From Bacteroidales bacterium (lineage in GTDB: Bacteria; Bacteroidota; Bacteroidia; Bacteroidales; UBA10428): a DNA stretch of 6,244 nt. The stretch spans positions 1 through 6,244 of the forward strand of contig JAFGVG010000057.1 in NCBI GenBank assembly GCA_016938095.1, given 5' to 3'. The notes beneath the pieces were generated by a model. The model ran no database searches. It was not told the DNA's origin and saw only the letters and a list, made by a program, of their open reading frames with translations. Made by a program: the position numbers and the translations under genes. Of this stretch, positions 1 through 6,244 are shown piece after piece; the first letter of the stretch is position 1; every line of letters begins with the position of its first letter.

Positions 1-417
1 TTCCAACCCGACATAGATACCGATAAAGAACAGCACTTCTCACCGTTCAACCTCAGCAACCCCGAAGACAACAGGTTAAGTCTCAGGTTTGTTGGTTTGT
101 TATATGGCGGCATTGCCGGTTCTATTTGTGCAAATTCGGGTATTTATACCGGTGCCGACGTTGCCAAGATGATACTGGCAGGTGCCGATTGTACCCAGGT
201 AGTAAGTACAGTGTACAAAAACAAGATTGAATATTTAAGCACCATCATTAAGGATTTGCAGACCTGGATGGAATCAAAGAATTACCATAGTCTGGCTGAA
301 TTCAAGGGCAAGCTTTCAAATAAGAATATCAACGATCCTTTTGTTTATAAGCGTGCGCAGTATATTGACCTGCTCCTTAAATCAGACGAAATCTTTAAAA
401 AACACCCAGCAGTATAA
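1..417 (+). CDS. Dihydroorotate dehydrogenase-like FMN protein, C-terminal part (5' end outside window)
   Basis: The frame is open from base 1 to the TAA at 415-417, giving the last 138 residues of a protein whose family members are usually about 330 residues; the start lies outside the window. An internal TTG at 97 is not needed as a start, because the preceding 32 codons already read as family sequence (FQPDID near the cut, as in the RFYQPDID stretch of Bacteroidota homologues). The segment ANSGIYTGADVAKMILAGAD (visible residues 44-63) followed by VVSTVY is the C-terminal end of a TIM barrel, where DHOD-family enzymes bind the FMN phosphate (SGGI and GTA-type motifs). The tail has the WMESKNYHSLAEFKGKL stretch (89-105) characteristic of the Bacteroidota 'dihydroorotate dehydrogenase-like' group. 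These proteins are annotated as PyrD relatives, but whether they oxidise dihydroorotate is not established, so I give no gene symbol. The gene converges on def and ends five bases before a strong terminator. Confidence 0.88.
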   Translation, partial: FQPDIDTDKEQHFSPFNLSNPEDNRLSLRFVGLLYGGIAGSICANSGIYTGADVAKMILAGADCTQVVSTVYKNKIEYLSTIIKDLQTWMESKNYHSLAEFKGKLSNKNINDPFVYKRAQYIDLLLKSDEIFKKHPAV

Positions 418-421
418 CGCG

Positions 422-449
422 AAAAACCCCGCCAAAAGCGGGGTTTTTT
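422..449. terminator. Intrinsic terminator, probably bidirectional, between convergent genes
   Basis: A perfect stem CCCCGC (427-432) / GCGGGG (438-443) encloses the loop CAAAA. It is flanked by A5 on the left (422-426) and T6 on the right (444-449). Read on the plus strand it gives a GC hairpin followed by a U-run just after the DHOD-like stop codon. Read on the minus strand it is equally a GC hairpin followed by U5, about 60 bases past the def stop. It can therefore serve both converging transcripts. Confidence 0.92.
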
Positions 450-507
450 ATTGTCCACCGCCGGTCGGGGCCATATAACAAGCGGGTAATAAAAATAACA
501 AATGTCT

Positions 508-1062
508 TTACTTTAAAACCTTAATTTTATAGGGAACGTCAACGTTACATTTGGTTATATCGCTCAGTTTTCCTTTCAGCAGTTTTTTCCGTAAGGGGTT
601 TATCCTGTCGATGAACAATATACCGTCCAGATGATCATATTCGTGTTGAATAACCCTTGCTTTCAGCCCTTCGTATTCCTCCTCAATGAAATTAAAGTTC
701 TCATCGTAATAGGAGATGCGCACCCTGTTAAGTCGCTTTACCTCCTCGCGGATTTTAGGCAGGCTTAAACAGCCCTCATTCATCACTTCGGTATCTTCGC
801 CAAGCAATTCGAGCCGGGGATTAATGAATGCTTTCTTAAAATCGGCCAGTGCCGGGTCTTCATCGGCAAGCGATGTGGCATCCACCACAAAAAGCCTCAG
901 AGACTTGCCAATCTGGGGGGCTGCCAGTCCCATCCCGTCAGACTTATACATGGTATCAAACATATCGGAAATCAACGCTTTCAGATTGGGATGGTCGGCA
1001 GGAATGTCTTTTGCTACCTGCCGGAGTACTGAGGAGCCATATACTACTATAGGATAGATCAT
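508..1062 (-). CDS. def: Peptide deformylase
   Basis: Metal-dependent cytoplasmic hydrolase that removes the N-formyl group from the initiator methionine of nascent proteins at the ribosome. The 184-residue length is normal for bacterial enzymes. All three family motifs are intact: motif 1 GMGLAAPQ (43-50), motif 2 EGCLS (96-100) and motif 3 HEYDH (140-144). From the family, C98, H140 and H144 bind the metal, E141 is the catalytic acid/base and Q50 stabilises the transition state. The N-terminus MIYPIVVYGSSVLR matches the usual start of Bacteroidota deformylases, which supports the ATG at 1060-1062. No Shine-Dalgarno sequence precedes it; the leader is A/T-rich, as is usual in this phylum. 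It lies 63 bases downstream of ruvX in the same direction. A candidate promoter in that gap suggests it can be transcribed separately. The gene ends before the shared terminator at 422-449. Confidence 0.97.
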   Translation of the reverse strand: MIYPIVVYGSSVLRQVAKDIPADHPNLKALISDMFDTMYKSDGMGLAAPQIGKSLRLFVVDATSLADEDPALADFKKAFINPRLELLGEDTEVMNEGCLSLPKIREEVKRLNRVRISYYDENFNFIEEEYEGLKARVIQHEYDHLDGILFIDRINPLRKKLLKGKLSDITKCNVDVPYKIKVLK

Positions 1063-1069
1063 TTAATTC

Positions 1070-1099
1070 GACAATTTGACAATTTGGCAATTTGATAAT
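1070..1099. repeat. 8-base tandem repeat (GACAATTT) in the def leader
   Basis: Three consecutive units GACAATTT (1070-1077), GACAATTT (1078-1085) and GGCAATTT (1086-1093) are followed by a degenerate partial unit GATAAT (1094-1099). On the def-sense strand this reads as repeated CAAATTGTC/CAAATTGCC. The repeat lies between the predicted transcription start and the def ATG, so it would make up most of the def 5' untranslated region. Confidence 0.85.
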
Positions 1100-1104
1100 A
1101 AAGT

Positions 1105-1113
1105 GCAAAGATA
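1105..1113 (-). promoter_or_regulatory. Bacteroidota-type -7 promoter element for def
   Basis: On the minus strand this reads TATCTTTGC, an exact match to the Bacteroidota primary sigma -7 consensus TAnnTTTG. It sits 42 bases upstream of the def ATG. A start about seven bases beyond the box would give a leader of roughly 36 bases. A possible weak -33 box (TTTT, around 1136-1139) lies inside the last codons of ruvX. The -7 match is clear; the -33 match is poor. Confidence 0.65.
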
Positions 1114-1125
1114 AGCAGAAATATA

Positions 1126-1551
1126 CTATACCGGAAAATTGCTCCGGTATTCGAGATACGACTGCAGGATGATGGTTGCGCTGATGGAATCAATTAATCC
1201 CTTGTTTTGTCTGTCTTTCTTTTTTACGCCTCCTGCAATCATGGTTTGCACAGCCATCTTTGATGTAAACCGCTCGTCCATTAAAAACACTTCCTTTTCC
1301 GGAAAAGTTTTCTTCAGCAATGCAATAAACGGATCAATATATTTAACAGACTCTGACGGGGTATTGTTCATTTGCCGTGGGTAGCCAACCACAAAAGCAT
1401 CTACCTTTTCCTTGGCAACATATTGCTTCAGAAAAGCAATTGCATCTGCTGATCGAACGGTTTCAAGGCTGTTGGCAATAATCTGCAAGGGGTCGGTAAC
1501 GGCGATACCGGTGCGTTTTTGGCCATAATCAAGGGCAATGATTCTTCCCAT
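1126..1551 (-). CDS. ruvX: Putative pre-16S rRNA nuclease / Holliday junction resolvase-like protein RuvX (YqgF)
   Basis: A 141-residue protein of the YqgF/RuvX family, which has an RNase H-like fold. In bacteria the family is linked to 5'-end maturation of 16S rRNA and was originally predicted to be a Holliday junction resolvase. The length matches the family (about 135-150). Motifs in order: LDYGQKRTGIAVTD (7-20) with the first acidic residue D8; VVGYPRQMNNTPSE (54-67); MDERFTS (91-97) with D92/E93; and KGLIDSISATIILQ (117-130) with D121. The acidic residues expected for metal binding are therefore all present. The ATG at 1549-1551 places D8 at the usual distance from the N-terminus. The gene follows PFOR on the same strand after 74 bases containing a REP-like inverted repeat. 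It could be expressed by readthrough; I see no good -7 box of its own in that gap. The ruvX-def order is familiar in Bacteroidota. Confidence 0.95.
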   Translation of the reverse strand: MGRIIALDYGQKRTGIAVTDPLQIIANSLETVRSADAIAFLKQYVAKEKVDAFVVGYPRQMNNTPSESVKYIDPFIALLKKTFPEKEVFLMDERFTSKMAVQTMIAGGVKKKDRQNKGLIDSISATIILQSYLEYRSNFPV

Positions 1552-1567
1552 ATCCGTTTACCATTTA

Positions 1568-1603
1568 AAACGCGTAGAGACGCGTTTGAAACGCGTCTCT
1601 ACG
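1568..1603. repeat. REP-like perfect inverted repeat between PFOR and ruvX
   Basis: CGTAGAGACGCGTTT (1573-1587) and AAACGCGTCTCTACG (1589-1603) are perfect 15-base complements separated by one base. A second perfect pair overlaps it: AAACGCGT (1568-1575) with ACGCGTTT (1580-1587) around the tetraloop AGAG. The two hairpins share an arm and cannot form together. The palindrome ACGCGT occurs three times (1570, 1580, 1591). The element lies 22 bases after the PFOR stop codon and is followed on the minus strand by TTTTAAAT, so it could act as a 3'-end stabiliser or weak terminator for PFOR mRNA. GTAGAGACGC-type palindromes recur in Bacteroidota and some other genomes (from memory, not checked here), which suggests a dispersed repeat. 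Confidence 0.85.
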
Positions 1604-1625
1604 GTATAAACAAAAATCCAACTAT

Positions 1626-4600
1626 TTATTTTGCCTGTGTGGAAAAATCCATGGCAGCCAAACGTTTGTAACTGTTATACCGCCATTTGGCGTTTTCTTC
1701 TGCAGCCTGGAACAATTCGGCAGCATCTTTTGGGAAGGCCTTCTTCAGGGAGGTATAACGTACCTCGCTGTTCAGGAATTCCTGGAATTTGCTCCAATCA
1801 GGATCTTTTGAATCAAGCTCGAAAGGATTCTTACCTTCCTTCTCATTCATCGGATTGTACCTCCACAGATGCCAGTAGCCCGAGTCAACAGCATGCTTCT
1901 GTTCTTCCTGTGATTTGTCCATACCGGCGCGTAAACCATGGTTAATACAAGGTGCATAAGCAATGATCAGTGATGGTCCGGGATAAGCTTCAGCTTCACG
2001 CAGGGCCTTCAGGTACTGGTTCTGACTTGCACCCATGGCAACCTGTGCTACATAAACATATCCATAGGTCATGGCCATAGCGCCCAGGTCTTTCTTTCTG
2101 ATCCGTTTACCGGAAGCGGCAAATTTAGCCACGGCACCGATAGGCGTGGATTTGGAAGCCTGTCCTCCGGTATTTGAATATACTTCAGTATCCAAAACAA
2201 GCACATTTACATTCTCACCGGAAGCAAGAACATGATCGAGACCGCCGTAACCGATATCATAAGCCCAGCCGTCGCCGCCGAAGATCCAAACCGACTTTTT
2301 AATCAGGTACGATTCCAGATCAAGAATTTCTTTGGCTATTGGAAGTTTTTCTTTCTTCAGCGTCTCAACCACTTTTAACGAAGTAGCTTTTGAAGCCCGT
2401 GCATCCAATTTGGCGTCAATCCACTCCTTGAAAATCTCAATGGTACTGGCAGCCAATCCCGGATTGTTATCGATACATTCTTTCATTTTACGGGTAATCC
2501 TGCTTCTCATTTGTTCAGCACCGAGTGCCAGTCCAAGACCGTATTCGGCATTGTCTTCGAACAGTGAGTTGGCCCAGGCCGGACCTTTACCTTCTTTGTT
2601 GGTACAGTATGGGGTAGAAGGAGCCGAGCCACCATAAATGGAAGAACAACCGGTTGCATTGGCAACGATCATACGATCGCCAAACAATTGTGTGATAAGT
2701 TTGATATAAGGTGTTTCACCGCAACCACCGCAAGCGCCGGAGAACTGGAACAAGGGCTGTGCAAACTGGCTGTTTTTAACAGATTTGTCAACTTCAACCA
2801 GGTGATCTTTATTGGACACTTTGTCAACCATGTAATCCCAACGTTCAATTTCGGGAGTTTGTGTACCCAGGTGTTTCATTACCAGGGATTTTTCTTTGGA
2901 GGGACATACCTCGGCACAAACACCGCAACCTGTACAATCCAATACACTAACCTGAATGCGATACTGCAGGTTTTCAAAACCCTTACCGTTAGCCTTTAAG
3001 GTTTCGGTATTGGCAGGAGCTCCTTTAACTTCAGACTCATCCAACAGGAAAGGACGGATAGCGGCATGGGGACAAACGAAAGCGCACTGGTTACACTGGA
3101 TGCAATTTGCAGCTATCCACTCGGGAACATTCACGGCAATACCACGTTTTTCATAAACAGTGGTTCCGACGGGGAAAGTTCCATCCTCACGACCTTTGAA
3201 TGCACTCACCTTCAGATCGTCGCCCATAAGGTTGTTGATGGGTTCAACAACATTCCGGATAAAATCGGGCTTGTTGCTAACGTCTTTCTGCGTTTTAACC
3301 TCAATCTTGGCCCATTCAGCAGGAACCGAAACTTTAGTAACTTTACTGCCTCGTTCGATGGAGGCAATGTTCATGTTTACAATTTCTTCGCCTTTTTTGC
3401 TGAAGGTTTTGATTACAGCTTTTTTCATCTGCGACATGGCATCATCAAAGGGAATGATGTTGGCAATTTTGAAGAAAGCCGATTGCATAATGGTATTGGT
3501 ACGGTTGCCAAGACCAATTTCTTCAGCAATTATGGTAGCATTGATGATGTAAAAATTGATTTCCTTTTCGGCCAGCACTTTTTTAATACTGTCGGGCAGG
3601 CGTTTTTTGGTTTCTTCTTCGTCCCATATACTATTGAGCAAAAAGGTTCCGCCTTTTTTAATACCTCTGAGCATGTCGTATTTACCCAGGTAAGCCGGAA
3701 CATGGCAAGCAACAAAATCGGGCGTTCCTACCAGGTAGGGTGAACGAATAGGCGTATCTCCAAATCTCAAGTGAGAAACGGTAACACCACCCGATTTCTT
3801 GGAATCGTAAGCAAAGTAAGCCTGTGCATATTTATCGGTTGAGTCACCGATAATCTTGATGGAGTTTTTGTTGGCACCCACAGTACCGTCGGAACCCAAA
3901 CCATAGAACTTGGCTTCAAAGGTTCCTTTTTTAGAAATACTGACTTCGGGTTTCACCGGAAGCGACATATGGGTAACGTCATCATCAATGCCAACGGTAA
4001 AGTGCATCTTAGGTGATGTTGAATCCATGTTCTCAAAAACGGTTATTATTTGAACCGGAGTGGTGTCCTTGGAACTCAAACCATATCTTCCGCCAATGAT
4101 CATGGGAGCATTGGATTTTCCGTAGAAAACATCCTTGATGTCGAGGTAAAGCGGATCGCCGTTTGCGCCAGGTTCCTTGGTCCGGTCGAGTACTGTAATT
4201 TTCTTCACAGTTTTTGGAACCACTTTCAGTAAATATTCTGTAGAAAAGGGCCTGTAGAGGTGAACGATAACCACACCCAGTTTTGCCCCTTTGGCATTCA
4301 GGTAATCCACAACTTCACGAACGGTTTCGGTAACAGAGCCCATGGCTATGATGATGTTTTCAGCATCAGCAGCACCGTAATATATGAAAGGTGCATATTC
4401 ACGACCGGTGATCTTGGCCATTTCCTTCATATAATTGTTAACCATTTCGGGAACAACATCATAGAACGGATTGGCAGCTTCCCTTGATTGGAAGTAAATA
4501 TCCGGATTCTGAGCAGTGCCGCGTTGAACAGGATGATTGGGATTTAATGCCCTGTCTCTGAATTCCTGTAAAGCCTTATAATCTATGAGCTTAGCCACTT

Positions 4601-5174
4601 CATCCATGGGCAAAGCTTCAACTTTCTGAATTTCATGCGAAGTTCTGAAACCATCAAAGAAATGGAGGAAAGGAACTCTTGATTTGATGGCCGTAAGGTG
4701 TGCAACTGCTGCAATGTCCATGATCTCCTGAACACTGCTGGTTGCAAGCATAGCAAAACCAGTCTGCCTGGTGCTCATTACATCGCTGTGGTCACCGAAA
4801 ATCGAAAGTGCCTGAGCGGCCAAACTACGTGCTGAAACATGGAATACACCCGGGAGTAATTCACCCGAAATCTTATACATATTGGGAATCATGAGCAGTA
4901 AGCCCTGCGATGCAGTATAGGTTGTAGCCAGGGAGCCAGCCTGTAAAGCGCCATGCAATGCACCTGCAGCTCCGGCTTCGGACTGCATCTCAACCAGCTT
5001 TACCTCTTCACCAAAAATATTCTTTCTGCCATTGGCAGCCCATTCGTCAACATATTCGGCCATGGTTGAAGAAGGGGTAATGGGATAAATCGCTGCAACT
5101 TCGCTGAACATATAGGCTACATGAGCAGCAGCATAATTACCGTCACAAGTTACAAAATTTTTCTTCGTACTCAT
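1626..5174 (-). CDS. nifJ: Pyruvate:ferredoxin (flavodoxin) oxidoreductase, single-chain
   Basis: A homodimeric cytoplasmic enzyme that oxidises pyruvate with CoA to acetyl-CoA and CO2 and passes electrons to ferredoxin or flavodoxin. At 1182 residues it is the fused single-chain type. Order of domains: the N-terminal pyruvate/TPP domain with YPITPSSTMAE (30-40), E62-MQSEAGA and R116; the transketolase C-terminal-like, CoA-associated region (about 260-415); the GLGSDGTVGANKNSIKIIG gamma-type domain (425-443 onward); a ferredoxin domain with CIQCNQCAFVC (C691, C694, C697, C701) and CTGCGVCAEVC (C747, C750, C753, C757); then the TPP domain with CGGC (C815, C818), C843 and C1075 for the proximal 4Fe-4S cluster, and GDGWAYDIG (967-975) with DTEVYSNTGGQ (995-1005) for Mg-TPP. 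All twelve cluster cysteines are present. It ends near 1182, without the C-terminal extension of the Desulfovibrio africanus enzyme. The ATG at 5172-5174 gives the usual short N-terminus before YPITP. It appears to be transcribed alone or with ruvX. Confidence 0.98.
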   Translation of the reverse strand: MSTKKNFVTCDGNYAAAHVAYMFSEVAAIYPITPSSTMAEYVDEWAANGRKNIFGEEVKLVEMQSEAGAAGALHGALQAGSLATTYTASQGLLLMIPNMYKISGELLPGVFHVSARSLAAQALSIFGDHSDVMSTRQTGFAMLATSSVQEIMDIAAVAHLTAIKSRVPFLHFFDGFRTSHEIQKVEALPMDEVAKLIDYKALQEFRDRALNPNHPVQRGTAQNPDIYFQSREAANPFYDVVPEMVNNYMKEMAKITGREYAPFIYYGAADAENIIIAMGSVTETVREVVDYLNAKGAKLGVVIVHLYRPFSTEYLLKVVPKTVKKITVLDRTKEPGANGDPLYLDIKDVFYGKSNAPMIIGGRYGLSSKDTTPVQIITVFENMDSTSPKMHFTVGIDDDVTHMSLPVKPEVSISKKGTFEAKFYGLGSDGTVGANKNSIKIIGDSTDKYAQAYFAYDSKKSGGVTVSHLRFGDTPIRSPYLVGTPDFVACHVPAYLGKYDMLRGIKKGGTFLLNSIWDEEETKKRLPDSIKKVLAEKEINFYIINATIIAEEIGLGNRTNTIMQSAFFKIANIIPFDDAMSQMKKAVIKTFSKKGEEIVNMNIASIERGSKVTKVSVPAEWAKIEVKTQKDVSNKPDFIRNVVEPINNLMGDDLKVSAFKGREDGTFPVGTTVYEKRGIAVNVPEWIAANCIQCNQCAFVCPHAAIRPFLLDESEVKGAPANTETLKANGKGFENLQYRIQVSVLDCTGCGVCAEVCPSKEKSLVMKHLGTQTPEIERWDYMVDKVSNKDHLVEVDKSVKNSQFAQPLFQFSGACGGCGETPYIKLITQLFGDRMIVANATGCSSIYGGSAPSTPYCTNKEGKGPAWANSLFEDNAEYGLGLALGAEQMRSRITRKMKECIDNNPGLAASTIEIFKEWIDAKLDARASKATSLKVVETLKKEKLPIAKEILDLESYLIKKSVWIFGGDGWAYDIGYGGLDHVLASGENVNVLVLDTEVYSNTGGQASKSTPIGAVAKFAASGKRIRKKDLGAMAMTYGYVYVAQVAMGASQNQYLKALREAEAYPGPSLIIAYAPCINHGLRAGMDKSQEEQKHAVDSGYWHLWRYNPMNEKEGKNPFELDSKDPDWSKFQEFLNSEVRYTSLKKAFPKDAAELFQAAEENAKWRYNSYKRLAAMDFSTQAK

Positions 5175-5224
5175 CTTAACTCGCTTATTATTAATATATT
5201 ATAGTATTATTTTTAAATAAATTA

Positions 5225-5232
5225 CAAAAATA
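5225..5232 (-). promoter_or_regulatory. Candidate -7 promoter element for PFOR
   Basis: The minus strand reads TATTTTTG, matching the Bacteroidota -7 consensus TAnnTTTG, 50 bases upstream of the PFOR ATG. No convincing -33 TTTG box is visible at the expected spacing, so the call rests on one motif. The stretch from the box to the ATG is almost purely A/T (including the palindrome TAATATATTA at 5192-5201) and has no Shine-Dalgarno sequence, as expected for a highly expressed Bacteroidota leader. Confidence 0.45.
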
Positions 5233-5346
5233 CAACAAATCGACATTATTCTGATATTGTTTTCACACAACCCGCACTATTCAGTTTCATTATAAATAAT
5301 ACCGGTGAGATTTCAGTCAGGAAATGGATTATACGGAAGATTAAAC

Positions 5347-5374
5347 GAAAAGTGCGAGGTTATCCCGCACTTTC
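5347..5374 (-). terminator. Intrinsic terminator of rho
   Basis: The arms AAAGTGCG (5349-5356) and CGCACTTT (5366-5373) pair perfectly. An inner GG/CC pair encloses the loop TTAT, with one bulged base at 5357. On the minus strand the hairpin begins 10 bases after the rho stop codon and runs into TTTTCGTTTAA, a short interrupted U-run. It separates rho from PFOR transcription. Confidence 0.72.
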
Positions 5375-5383
5375 TTAAAAAAA

Positions 5384-6244
5384 TTATTCCCCGTTCATGG
5401 AAATAAGGAATTCCTCGTTTGAATCGGTTTTGGCGAGACGCTCACGTAAAAATTCCATAGCTTCGATGGAATTCATATCGGTCAGGTATTTCCGGAGCAC
5501 CCATATTTTATTCAGGAAATTCCGCTCGAGCAACAGGTCTTCTCGCCTTGTGCTCGATGCGGTGATATCAATAGACGGATAGACACGCCTGTTGGAAAGC
5601 TTGCGGTCGAGTTGAAGTTCCATGTTGCCGGTACCCTTGAACTCTTCGAATATTACATCATCCATTTTAGATCCGGTATCGGTAAGCGCAGTGGCGATAA
5701 TGGTAAGCGATCCGCCGTTTTCAATATTACGTGCAGCACCAAAGAACCTCTTGGGTTTTTGCAGCGCGTTGGAATCAACTCCACCTGACAGCACCTTGCC
5801 TGAGGCCGGGGCTATGGTATTGAATGCCCTGGCTAACCTGGTAATGGAATCGAGAAGGATTACCACATCGTGTCCACATTCCACCAGACGTTTTGCCTTT
5901 TCAATAACAATATTGGCAACACGCACATGCCTTTCTGCCGGTTCATCAAAGGTTGAGGAAACCACCTCGCCTTTTACATTGCGAGCCATCTCGGTCACTT
6001 CTTCGGGCCGTTCATCAATGAGCAGGATAATAAGGTATGCTTCGGGATGGTTAGCTGCAATGGCATTGGCAATATCCTGCAGCAATATAGTTTTCCCGGT
6101 TTTGGGCTGGGCAACAATCAATCCTCGTTGACCCTTTCCGATAGGGGCAAACATGTCAACCACCCTTGCCGAGAGGTTTGTTTTCACACCCGGTTTTACC
6201 AGGGTGAATTTCTCATTGGGGAACAACGGGGTAAGGTAATCAAA
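5384..6244 (-). CDS. rho: Transcription termination factor Rho, C-terminal ATPase part (5' end outside window)
   Basis: Hexameric RNA-dependent ATPase that translocates along nascent RNA and releases it from RNA polymerase. The frame is open through the right edge, giving the last 286 residues (E. coli Rho is 419). The visible part starts FDYLTPLFPNEKF, which matches the linker between the RNA-binding domain and the ATPase core. An internal TTG at 6224-6226 is therefore not the start. Motifs by visible residue: Walker A QPKTGKT (46-52), LLIDERPEE (74-82) with the catalytic-glutamate region, Walker B VVILLD (127-132) followed by SITR, the Q-loop region SGGVDSNAL (153-161), FFGAARN (167-173), and the R-loop KGTGNMEL (203-210). 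All core elements are intact, and the C-terminus ends normally at MNGE. The N-terminal RNA-binding domain, and the long insertion common in Bacteroidota Rho, would lie beyond the edge. A hairpin terminator follows the stop codon. Confidence 0.97.
   Translation of the reverse strand, partial: FDYLTPLFPNEKFTLVKPGVKTNLSARVVDMFAPIGKGQRGLIVAQPKTGKTILLQDIANAIAANHPEAYLIILLIDERPEEVTEMARNVKGEVVSSTFDEPAERHVRVANIVIEKAKRLVECGHDVVILLDSITRLARAFNTIAPASGKVLSGGVDSNALQKPKRFFGAARNIENGGSLTIIATALTDTGSKMDDVIFEEFKGTGNMELQLDRKLSNRRVYPSIDITASSTRREDLLLERNFLNKIWVLRKYLTDMNSIEAMEFLRERLAKTDSNEEFLISMNGE

Noticed and set aside
97..99. TTG as the start of a short 106-residue gene
   Set aside because: The frame stays open to base 1, and the codons before the TTG match the DHOD-like family, so this is the internal part of a longer gene cut by the window edge.
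716..1057. Two overlapping plus-strand open frames antisense to def
   Set aside because: They have no motifs and fall opposite intact deformylase motifs; they are shadows of def.
3066..3743. A 225-codon open frame on the plus strand inside PFOR
   Set aside because: It lies wholly antisense to the highly conserved PFOR coding sequence. Its translation shows no recognisable domain and is rich in F, N and G runs typical of a reverse-frame shadow.
5198..5203. TATAAT on the minus strand upstream of PFOR, resembling an E. coli -10 box
   Set aside because: The window is Bacteroidota-like, where the primary sigma uses TAnnTTTG and TTTG boxes. The hexamer sits in a nearly pure A/T stretch where chance matches are expected.
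5310..5325. Short inverted repeat ATTTC-(6)-GAAAT upstream of PFOR, a possible operator
   Set aside because: Five-base A/T-rich arms are expected by chance in a 200-base gap, and it lies far upstream of the candidate -7 box with no matching regulator in view.
5271..5371. CCCGCACT repeated at 5271-5278 and 5364-5371, suggesting alternative pairing with the rho terminator
   Set aside because: It is a single 8-base match 93 bases apart, with no further extension. It is too weak to support an attenuator or antiterminator.
5622..6131. A 169-codon open frame on the plus strand inside rho
   Set aside because: It is antisense to the conserved Rho ATPase core and has no recognisable motif; explained as a shadow of constrained codon use.

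Overview
The window looks like ordinary chromosomal housekeeping DNA from an anaerobic member of the Bacteroidota, probably a Bacteroidales-type lineage. The evidence is the protein sequences, the Bacteroidota-style -7 promoter boxes (TAnnTTTG), the lack of Shine-Dalgarno sequences with A/T-rich leaders, and a large one-polypeptide pyruvate:ferredoxin oxidoreductase, which is typical of anaerobic metabolism. Genus and species cannot be read from the window.

Layout, left to right: (1) the 3' end of a plus-strand gene for a dihydroorotate-dehydrogenase-like flavoprotein (1-417, cut by the left edge); (2) a strong intrinsic terminator (422-449) that is symmetric enough to end transcription from both sides; (3) four minus-strand genes read from right to left: rho (5384-6244, its 5' end cut by the right edge), nifJ/PFOR (1626-5174), ruvX/yqgF (1126-1551) and def (508-1062). 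rho is closed by its own hairpin terminator (5347-5374). PFOR then starts from a candidate promoter in the 209-base gap. A 74-base gap holding a REP-like perfect inverted repeat separates PFOR from ruvX. def has its own well-formed promoter overlapping the end of the ruvX region, and its leader consists largely of an 8-base tandem repeat.

The genes do not form one pathway. Rho terminates transcription. PFOR converts pyruvate to acetyl-CoA with reduction of ferredoxin or flavodoxin. RuvX/YqgF is a RNase H-fold nuclease of rRNA maturation or recombination. Def removes the formyl group from new proteins. The DHOD-like protein is an FMN enzyme of unproven function. There is no gap longer than 300 bases without a gene. 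I see no tRNA, rRNA, CRISPR array, insertion sequence or defence system. I found no undescribed system here; the most unusual features are the two intergenic repeats and the chromosomal proximity of the DHOD-like gene to PFOR.
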